DNA of 35,206 bases from positions 1 through 35,206 of the forward strand of contig JAFYLN010000066.1 in assembly GCA_017537045.1 (NCBI GenBank), in the 5' to 3' direction. Source of the stretch: Oscillospiraceae bacterium. GTDB taxonomy: Bacteria; Bacillota_A; Clostridia; Oscillospirales; Oscillospiraceae. Position 1 is the first letter of the stretch. Every line of letters begins with the position of its first letter. Both the position numbers and the translations under genes were made by a program. Below the pieces are notes generated by a model. It was not told the origin of the DNA. It worked only from the letters and a program-made list of their open reading frames with translations, and made no database searches. This document shows positions 31,025-35,206 of the stretch, one piece after another.

Positions 31025-31144
31025 ATGGCAAACTACGGAAAGTATTATATCGCCGTCCGCTTGCTACTGCTGAAACAATACCTTGAAGCCAACGCAGGCC
31101 GAACCCGCATTGTGAAGCGGCGGGAACTGGAAGGAAGCATGTAG
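31025..31144 (+). pseudogene. Truncated 39-residue reading frame cut at a palindromic repeat
   Basis: It has a good ribosome binding site (GGGAGGG), a start at 31025 and an upstream extended -10 (TGTGATACAAT). The product begins MANYGKYYIAVRLLLLKQYL and ends RELEGSM, with the stop formed by the first bases of repeat copy 6 (TGTAGGGG). It looks like the N-terminus of a helical DNA-binding protein, perhaps a WYL-type regulator, but this is only an impression. The rest of the gene is not seen after the repeat; the sequence there resumes in a recombinase-tail remnant. Confidence 0.45.
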
Positions 31145-31188
31145 GGGCGGCTATCAGCCGCCCGCGGGCGACCAATGGTCGCCCCTAC
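31140..31188. repeat. Reduced palindromic repeat, copy 6
   Basis: Only the two GC palindromes remain, joined directly: GTAGGGGCGGCTATCAGCCG, then CCCGCGGGCGACCAATGGTC and GCCCCTAC. The terminal inverted repeats and the ~60-bp core of the full copies are absent. It marks the 3' break of the small gene at 31025. Confidence 0.85.
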
Positions 31189-31231
31189 GGATTCTATCGA
31201 AGATTTTTCGCATTTTGCAACAGACCCTTTT

Positions 31232-31300
31232 TGCTGGTAATGGGTCTGCCACATCAGTAGAACCACAGTTTACAAATACATTGGACTTTTGGAAGCATAA
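31232..31300 (+). pseudogene. Second, decayed serine-recombinase tail
   Basis: The end reads SRTTVYKYIGLLEA and a stop, against SRTTAYKYIGLLEA in the fragment ending at 30073. DNA identity is high and can be followed back to about 31232, with one extra G near 31245 that breaks the frame. Like the first tail it is followed within 5 bases by a terminator and then a minus-strand gene. Confidence 0.75.
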
Positions 31301-31304
31301 AAAG

Positions 31305-31330
31305 ACAGGGTGCCGAGGTTGGCACCCTGT
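31305..31330. terminator. Bidirectional terminator after the second recombinase tail
   Basis: A 10-bp stem ACAGGGTGCC / GGCACCCTGT. The minus strand continues CTTTTTATGC, a good T-tract for the SHOCT gene. Confidence 0.8.
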
Positions 31331-31338
31331 TCGTCATT

Positions 31339-31968
31339 TTACAGACCGAGCAACTGCTTTTTCTTTGCGTCAAATTCTTCCTGAGAGATAACACCGCTAT
31401 CCAGCAGTTCCTTATACTTTTTCAGTTCGTCGGCATGGCTGGCGGGTTCGTTGTGCTGAACCACAATTTCTTTCTTTACTTTCGGGGTGATAAGGCTGGA
31501 ACGCTTCAACATATTACATACAACCGCAGCACCAAGAAGAATAAAGATAACTTTTACAGTCAGACCGTTTGCAGTAATGACACAGAAAGTTTCTGCTCTA
31601 TCGCACATCAATCCCATCAGAACAATTACCCAACCAACAACAACCAAGGAGAGGAAAGACACAATGGTGTGGGATACACCATCTCTATTGCTGTTGTTCC
31701 GTAGAGCAGAGATAAGGCACATTACACTTCCCAAAAGCAGAAGAACAACACCAAGAATAGGCCACAGGTTAATGCCGTTCATCAGGTTAGAAAAAGTGAT
31801 TACACCGCTACCATCAAAGAGTGCGAGCAAGTCTGCCGCTTCGATGGTCGCATTGGGTCTTTTTGCATAGGTAGCATACTTGGAGAGTACAAACATAAGC
31901 AGTGCGGAAAGTTGTAATCCAGCACAGACAAAGTTTGCTATGCGTTTGGGGGTATTTGTCATTTTCAT
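31339..31968 (-). CDS. Membrane protein with C-terminal SHOCT domain
   Basis: A 209-residue protein with about four transmembrane segments (roughly 12-30, 67-87, 102-121 and 135-153) and a soluble tail. The last 30 residues form a SHOCT motif (LKKYKELLDSGVISQEEFDA, then KKKQLL), a short helical module common at the ends of membrane and phage-related proteins and thought to mediate oligomerisation. Function is unknown. It is divergent from an XRE repressor gene whose likely operator overlaps this gene's promoter. The leader and first codons share 25 bases exactly with the lipoprotein gene. Confidence 0.85.
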   Translation of the reverse strand: MKMTNTPKRIANFVCAGLQLSALLMFVLSKYATYAKRPNATIEAADLLALFDGSGVITFSNLMNGINLWPILGVVLLLLGSVMCLISALRNNSNRDGVSHTIVSFLSLVVVGWVIVLMGLMCDRAETFCVITANGLTVKVIFILLGAAVVCNMLKRSSLITPKVKKEIVVQHNEPASHADELKKYKELLDSGVISQEEFDAKKKQLLGL

Positions 31969-31998
31969 TGTCGGTTCCTTCTTTCTTCGGCTATAAGC

Positions 31999-32050
31999 AT
32001 AACCGATATTGGTAAATATGATTATACACCGTATTCGGTTATCATGTCAA
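31999..32050 (-). promoter_or_regulatory. Promoter and XRE-type operator of the SHOCT gene
   Basis: Minus-strand TTGACA (32045-32050), 18 bases, TATAAT (32021-32026). An inverted repeat, ATAACCGATATTGGT (31999-32013) and ACCGTATTCGGTTAT (32028-32042), 13 of 15 positions matching, places one arm in the promoter spacer and the other just past the -10. This is the layout expected for repression by the divergent XRE protein at 32070. Confidence 0.75.
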
Positions 32051-32069
32051 GTAAAGAAGGGGGCTGATA

Positions 32070-32279
32070 ATGGTGATTTCCTATGACAATCTCTGGAATG
32101 TTATGAAAGAGAAAGGTATTACGCAATATGCGCTTATCAAGCAGTATAATGTCAGCCCCGGACAAATTACCAGATTGAAGCGAAACGAGAGTGTCAGTAC
32201 CCATACCATCGAAGTGTTCTGCAAAATCCTAAACTGTGAAGTTGGAGACATTATGAAGTACATCCCCGATGATGAATAG
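32070..32279 (+). CDS. Small XRE/Cro-type transcriptional regulator
   Basis: A 69-residue single helix-turn-helix domain: MVISYDNLWNVMKEKGITQY, then the turn and recognition helix NVSPGQITRLKRNESVSTHT, then IEVFCKILNCEVGDIMKYIP. It resembles YozG-like Cro/C1 repressors. The start has AGAAGGGGGC upstream. It probably binds the inverted repeat at 31999-32042 and controls the divergent SHOCT gene and itself. A terminator follows at once. Confidence 0.88.
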   Translation: MVISYDNLWNVMKEKGITQYALIKQYNVSPGQITRLKRNESVSTHTIEVFCKILNCEVGDIMKYIPDDE

Positions 32280-32302
32280 AGCGGAGAAATCCGCTCTTTT
32301 TC
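32278..32302 (+). terminator. Terminator of the XRE gene
   Basis: Stem AGAGCGGA / TCCGCTCT (8 bp, 4-base loop), followed by TTTTCTG. The first arm includes the end of the stop codon. Confidence 0.82.
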
Positions 32303-32360
32303 TGTTATTGCGATGTTATACTAACAGAAAAAAACGCCAGACCGGAAACTGAAAAAGAGA

Positions 32361-32412
32361 ATGCAGGGGCAGTCATTGACCGCCCGTGGGCGATTGATAA
32401 TCACCCCTACAA
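32361..32412. repeat. Degenerate palindromic repeat, copy 7
   Basis: TGCAGGGGCAGTCATTGACC, GCCCGTGGGCGATTGATAAT and CACCCCTACA keep the outline of copy 6 (two abutting palindromes flanked by GTAGGGG/CCCCTAC) with several substitutions, so it is an old copy. Confidence 0.7.
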
Positions 32413-32440
32413 TAATGACGGAGAATGTGCAGTTTTTTAG

Positions 32441-32535
32441 GGAAGCACATCCTCATTTTCTTCATAAAAAAGCCCTCCAAAACGCAAAAATAGGAAGCAC
32501 ATCGTTACTCTTTTGCAGAGTAGGATGTGCTTCCT
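32441..32535 (+). other. Repeated GGAAGCACATCC segments with a terminator-like hairpin
   Basis: A strong hairpin AGGAAGCACATC (32492-32503) with GATGTGCTTCCT (32524-32535), inner TACTC/GAGTA, is followed by TGTTTCATTTTT. A second copy of the left arm, GGAAGCACATCC, lies at 32441-32452 and could pair with the right arm instead. A related GAAGCACATC is at 32770. No gene is seen in 32413-32595. Confidence 0.6.
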
Positions 32536-32595
32536 TGTTTCATTTTTGCTAAAGTTAAGGTTTGAACTTTTTCAGTTCAAAAGTAAGGGATTTAA

Positions 32596-32700
32596 TTACT
32601 TCTTCAGAGACTCCTCAACAGCAACAGCCACGGAAACGGTCATACCGACCATGGGGTTGTTGCCTGCGCCCAGGAAGCCCATCATTTCAACGTCAAATCC
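32596..32700 (-). pseudogene. C-terminal remnant of a core-type gene (possibly GGGtGRT family)
   Basis: The minus strand ends in GFLGAGNNPMVGMTVSVAVA followed by VEESLKK and a stop, with host-like codon use. The motif NNPMVGM near a C-terminus recalls, from memory, the GGGtGRT-family proteins of anaerobes. Upstream (beyond about 32700) the frame turns into an unrelated Ser/Arg/Pro-rich reading, so only about 30-34 C-terminal residues are left. No ribosome binding site or plausible start belongs to it. Confidence 0.45.
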
Positions 32701-32950
32701 GCCTTGCGGCGGCTTTGTGCCTGCGGCGCGGGGACTTTTGGAGCAGGAAGCCCGACTTTTCGCAAAACAAGAAGCACATCGCACGAAAGCAGTATGTTGT
32801 GCTTTCCTTCCATGGGGACATCATAGCACATCGGTTGTTCACGAAACAAGACCCTTGAACTAAACTGTACAACTTTCCATCAACTTTCTACGGCGGGGAA
32901 CATCGTTGAACATCTCCCCATCATCTGTCCAACAACACGCAAAAACTTTT

Positions 32951-33013
32951 TTGAAAAAAGTTGAAAAAAGTTCGAGGGTATCCCAATTTCCGGGATACCC
33001 CCTTTGCTATAAT
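32951..33013 (+). promoter_or_regulatory. Promoter region of the 172-residue protein gene
   Basis: Perfect TATAAT (33008-33013). A palindrome GGGTATCCC (32976-32984) with GGGATACCC (32992-33000) covers the expected -35 position, where no consensus is seen. A 10-bp direct repeat TTGAAAAAAG x2 (32951-32970) lies just upstream. This suggests regulator-dependent transcription. The interval 32701-32950 holds no gene that I can support. Confidence 0.55.
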
Positions 33014-33118
33014 ATGGCCATAAAGAGTGAGGGACACGAAAACAAAACCTCACAAAACAAAATCAAAATTAGGGTTGCGACCTACCGCCAAGGCCAATGA
33101 GCCAGAAAGGAAATCATC

Positions 33119-33637
33119 ATGTCTAACTTCAATGCTTTTGTCGAGTCCGCTTCCAACACCACCGTTTTCGCCCCCAAGTTCTTCCGCTTCAACCTGTTCA
33201 ACGACACCATCGAAGGTTCCGAGTTCAACTTTAAGAAGGCTGGCAACCCCGCATCCGAGCAGTATGTTGAGCTGATGAAGATGAAGGCAATTCAGCCCTC
33301 CTTCAAGTTCGCCGCCATCGCTTCCACCAAGAAGGTCGAGAAGAAGCAGACCTACGCAGGTCTGACTCTGCCCCTGATGTCTGACTACATCCGCATCGTT
33401 GCCACCGAGCAGGTCAAGGCTGAGTTCAACCACATGGTTGAGAAGAAGATGGCTTACCCCACCATCAAGAGCTGGTTCCTGGAGGAGTTCAAGCACTTCA
33501 ATGTCAATCAGGCTAAGGCTCAGATTGCCAAGCACGACCTGACCGCAAGAAAGGCTGCTGTCCGTACCGCAGTCAAGGTCAAGACTGCAAAGGCAACTCC
33601 CGCCGTTGTGGAACTGCCCAACGCATCCAACTTCTAA
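33119..33637 (+). CDS. Conserved-looking 172-residue protein of unknown function
   Basis: Begins MSNFNAFVESASNTTVFAPK, ends ELPNASNF. It is basic, has no signal peptide or membrane span, and is predicted α/β in its first half and helical later. Codon use is strongly biased (CTG, AAG, CCC, TCC), like the PTS and ptsH genes here, so it may be highly expressed. AGAAAGGAA precedes the start. I do not recognise a characterised family. It sits at the head of a two-gene unit with the 75-residue protein (19-base gap) in a region with mobile-element character, and could be an element-borne accessory factor. Confidence 0.85.
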   Translation: MSNFNAFVESASNTTVFAPKFFRFNLFNDTIEGSEFNFKKAGNPASEQYVELMKMKAIQPSFKFAAIASTKKVEKKQTYAGLTLPLMSDYIRIVATEQVKAEFNHMVEKKMAYPTIKSWFLEEFKHFNVNQAKAQIAKHDLTARKAAVRTAVKVKTAKATPAVVELPNASNF

Positions 33638-33656
33638 GAGCGGAAGGGTGATTACC

Positions 33657-33884
33657 ATGGCAGACCTAAGAGAGGAAATTGTTCAGCACTATGCCAAGAG
33701 GGGGATGGATGTGGACTACTGGAACCGCATAATCCCCACCGCCCCCGCCGAGGTTGCCCGCATCCATGCCGAAGTCCAAAAGGAAATCGAGCAGAGCAAG
33801 CGATACCGATGGGAAAAAGTTCCGTCCCACGGGCTGACCCTGAGCCGAGTCGTTCCAATAGAAGATGAACCCGTTGGTTCCTGA
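33657..33884 (+). CDS. Small unknown protein, 75 residues
   Basis: Begins MADLREEIVQHYAKRGMDVD and includes a predicted helix VARIHAEVQKEIEQSKRYRW. No family recognised. The start at 33657 is supported by GGAAGGGTG 7 bases upstream; a longer in-frame reading begins inside the previous gene without a site. Its last codons form the left arm of a terminator (33867-33909), with the stop codon in the loop, as in hfq. Confidence 0.7.
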   Translation: MADLREEIVQHYAKRGMDVDYWNRIIPTAPAEVARIHAEVQKEIEQSKRYRWEKVPSHGLTLSRVVPIEDEPVGS

Positions 33885-33909
33885 TGATGGAGCCGACGGG
33901 TTCCTTTTT
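33867..33909 (+). terminator. Terminator overlapping the end of the 75-residue gene
   Basis: A 15-bp stem GAACCCGTTGGTTCC (33867-33881) with GGAGCCGACGGGTTC (33889-33903), two G-T pairs, then CTTTTT. The TGA stop (33882-33884) is at the loop start. Confidence 0.88.
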
Positions 33910-34040
33910 GCCCAGAAGCAAGTGCAACTGGGCAAGTTTGGGCAAAGTCGTTTAACCGTGCGGTCAGGACTTTTATATAATTATGAGGGTACTACGGGGG
34001 GGGCTGGGAAAACCTGCGGTTTTCTCCACTTTCCCTTTTG

Positions 34041-34104
34041 GGAGAAGATGAAACATCAGTTTCGTTCGTGCTTCGCACTCACTCCACGATGTTTCATCTT
34101 CTCC
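34041..34104 (+). other. Perfect 17-bp inverted repeat upstream of a small gene
   Basis: GGAGAAGATGAAACATC (34041-34057) and GATGTTTCATCTTCTCC (34088-34104) enclose a 30-base loop with its own small hairpin GTGC-TTC-GCAC. It lies 35 bases before the ATG at 34140. A further hairpin GGAAAACC/GGTTTTCT (about 34008-34026) is just upstream. It may be a leader regulator or an inverted insertion scar; no T-tract follows. Confidence 0.75.
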
Positions 34105-34139
34105 ATCGGACTACTTCCAAGAGTAAAGGAGTGAATGAA

Positions 34140-34370
34140 ATGTTAGAACCAATGATGCCAGAGTATAGCCATTCGATGTATCTCAAAGGCTTTACACCAA
34201 CGCAAATCTACTCTGCATTCAAACAGACCCAAAGACGGAAGCAGAAGGACAAGAAAGACAAGAAGCGAGAGCAGTCCATTTTGGAAAAGGAAACCTTTGC
34301 TTTCATTGAGAAGATGTTAGGTGTAGCAGTCGATGAAGCGATGAAGGACATCTTCAAAGACTGGAAATAA
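34140..34370 (+). CDS. Small charged protein, 76 residues, unknown
   Basis: Begins MLEPMMPEYSHSMYLKGFTP, followed by a very lysine/arginine-rich helix (RRKQKDKKDKKREQ) and a C-terminal amphipathic helix FAFIEKMLGVAVDEAM. AAAGGAG lies 8 bases before the ATG. I do not recognise a family. The basic centre suggests nucleic-acid or membrane contact, but that is only composition. It lies between the 17-bp hairpin and a strong terminator as a single-gene unit. Confidence 0.7.
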   Translation: MLEPMMPEYSHSMYLKGFTPTQIYSAFKQTQRRKQKDKKDKKREQSILEKETFAFIEKMLGVAVDEAMKDIFKDWK

Positions 34371-34376
34371 GAAAGA

Positions 34377-34444
34377 GCGGAAGCCCGTTCCGGCGAACGA
34401 TAGCCCCAGACAAGGGGAGTGCCAGAGCGGGCTTCCGCATTTTT
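34377..34444 (+). terminator. Terminator with branched (three-way) structure
   Basis: The closing stem GCGGAAGCCCG (34377-34387) with CGGGCTTCCGC (34428-34438) is followed by ATTTTTTCG. Inside are two further hairpins, GTTC-CGGC-GAAC and CCCC-AGACAA-GGGG. This is larger than an ordinary terminator and may be a stable small RNA 3' end. Confidence 0.8.
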
Positions 34445-34447
34445 TCG

Positions 34448-34704
34448 TTGTGAGCCGTCTGACGGCTTCCTTTTCTCTTGGAACGATGACAGTCGGGAAA
34501 ACCGTCTTTTGAAACAAAAGTGCCTTTTCGTGGGAGTGTGAGCCACGCAAAACGGAGATGGGGGTGCGAGTTTTTTATTTTCCCGAAATGGGGCGGGGGT
34601 GTAGGCGAAAAGGGGTTCAGACTTTCGTGGGCAGAAACGAGGCTTTTTCTGCCTGTTTTCTTGCCTTTTGGAAGCCGCCACCGATGACCACGAAACCAAA
34701 TGTT
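34448..34704. other. Non-coding interval
   Basis: About 257 bases without a supportable gene. One short terminator-like hairpin AGCCGTC-TGA-GACGGCT-type lies near 34452-34470, followed by TCCTTTTCTC. G-rich and T-rich tracts follow. Open frames crossing it on both strands have odd composition (runs of Pro/Lys/Arg) and no ribosome binding site. Confidence 0.6.
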
Positions 34705-34926
34705 TTATTGAACACCCCCGTCAGGCTCCCGCACGAACTCCATCAGGTCTGCGGGCTGACAGTCCAGCACATCACAAATCTTCTCCAACGCATCCACAGG
34801 AAGATGCTTTACAGAACCAACGCAGATGGCGGACACAGTAGGCGGGCGGATGCCAGTCCGTTCCGCAAGTTCCTTCTGGGTCATGCCACGCATGGCAAGC
34901 ATCACTTTGACCTTGAACTTAATCAC
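34705..34926 (-). CDS. XRE-family transcriptional regulator
   Basis: A 73-residue single-domain helix-turn-helix protein: KVMLAMRGMTQKELAERTGI, then RPPTVSAICVGSVKHLPVDA (recognition helix), then LEKICDVLDCQPADLMEFV, the typical Cro/C1 ending. The start is GTG at 34926, with AGGAGGG 9 bases upstream. The gene diverges from the gene starting at 35184, and both promoters hold the same palindrome (see 34952-35063). It is probably an autoregulated repressor of an element operon that continues to the right. Confidence 0.88.
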   Translation of the reverse strand: MIKFKVKVMLAMRGMTQKELAERTGIRPPTVSAICVGSVKHLPVDALEKICDVLDCQPADLMEFVREPDGGVQ

Positions 34927-34951
34927 AATCTATCCCTCCTTCCTTCTGGAC

Positions 34952-35063
34952 ATTGTATCACGATTTTCGTAGCAAATCAATACGCAAAACGAAAAAATAT
35001 TTCGTATTTCGTAAAAGAAATTACGTTTTGCGTATTGACAAACTACGATTTTCGTAGTATAAT
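34952..35063. promoter_or_regulatory. Divergent promoters with an XRE operator array
   Basis: Rightward: TTGACA (35035-35040), 17 bases, TATAAT (35058-35063), the spacer being the palindrome CTACGATTTTCGTAG (35043-35057). Leftward: TTGATT (34975-34980), 17 bases, TACAAT (34952-34957) with TGA extension; its spacer holds TCACGATTTTCGTAG (13 of 15 identical). Between them a 15-bp perfect inverted repeat, TCAATACGCAAAACG (34977-34991) and CGTTTTGCGTATTGA (35024-35038), encloses two TTTCGTA copies. This is a textbook repressor control region. Confidence 0.88.
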
Positions 35064-35183
35064 ATCCTTGTAAATGAGAGCGGACAAGTTGACGAAGCCC
35101 AAACAAACCGCCTTGCGAAATTGGTAGAGTGGCTAAGACAGCATGGAAAGACAGCACACAACATCACAAAGGAGATTACCAAA

Positions 35184-35206
35184 ATGTCTAAAATCGAACT
35201 GCTTGC
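35184..35206 (+). CDS. Start of an unknown gene (runs off the window)
   Basis: The ATG at 35184 has AAAGGAG 9 bases upstream and reads MSKIELL before the window ends. The same frame is also open upstream to about 35070 and reads LVEWLRQHGKTAHNITKEIT without a conventional start, so the true start could be earlier. Driven by the strong repressed promoter at 35035-35063. Function cannot be told. Confidence 0.5.

Noticed and set aside
32513..32863. Plus-strand frames of about 100 codons between the XRE gene and 33 kb
   Set aside because: They cross hairpins and the antisense core-gene tail, with no ribosome binding site or domain.
34208..34699. Minus-strand frame of 163 codons
   Set aside because: Runs through the branched terminator and opposite the 76-residue gene; composition is low-complexity Pro/Lys/Ser.
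34558..35073. Plus-strand frame of 171 codons
   Set aside because: Antisense to the XRE gene and across the operator region; no start signal.
35080..35180. Possible tRNA-like stretch (GGTAGAGTGGCTAAGACA)
   Set aside because: No acceptor stem, T-loop GGTTCAAATCC or anticodon arm could be matched around it.

Overview
The window looks like chromosomal DNA of a gut-type anaerobic Firmicute of the Clostridia (Oscillospirales/Ruminococcaceae, Faecalibacterium-like). This is inference. It rests on the miaB-mutS-mutL-miaA-hfq and yggS/ylmE-sepF-divIVA-ileS gene orders, a T-box in front of ileS, strong AGGAGG ribosome binding sites, moderately high GC, and GC-rich intergenic palindromes of a type I associate with that group. 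No rRNA, tRNA or CRISPR array was seen.

Region 1 (1-13484, all minus strand) is a housekeeping block: tRNA modification and mismatch repair (miaB, mutS, CPBP membrane protease, mutL, Nudix hydrolase, membrane protein, GNAT acetyltransferase, miaA, hfq), then the division cluster (yggS, sepF, divIVA) and a T-box-controlled ileS that runs off the left edge. Region 2 (13672-17336, plus) holds a zinc-ribbon/parvulin membrane protein and the general PTS genes ptsI and ptsH. The HPr has arginine at position 46, where the regulatory serine normally sits.

Region 3 (17696-27429) is a split amino-sugar locus, best read as N-acetylgalactosamine/galactosamine use. An AraC regulator and a Gfo/Idh/MocA oxidoreductase diverge from a mannose-family PTS IIB-IIC-IID operon. 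A minus-strand operon carries agaS, PTS IIA and a YajC-like protein. A plus-strand operon carries nagA, gatZ/kbaZ and a small membrane protein. Together they would import and phosphorylate the sugar, deacetylate it (NagA), deaminate/isomerise it (AgaS) and feed the tagatose-phosphate branch. A tagatose-6-phosphate kinase and a catalytic aldolase subunit are not in the window. An AlaA-type aminotransferase and a polysaccharide deacetylase follow.

Region 4 (29698-35206) is accessory DNA. It has serine-recombinase tail fragments, a beheaded XRE gene, a lipoprotein gene and a SHOCT membrane-protein gene with an identical 25-nt leader, XRE regulators with clear palindromic operators, orphan small proteins and several strong RNA hairpins. 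The lipoprotein gene has a leader that looks like an undescribed attenuator: its promoter fires into a ~137-nt hairpin, and an intrinsic terminator sits just before the ribosome binding site.

Five near-complete copies (about 180 bp) and two reduced copies of a MITE-like palindromic repeat are scattered through the window. One lies inside the ileS leader and one is at the truncation point of a small gene.
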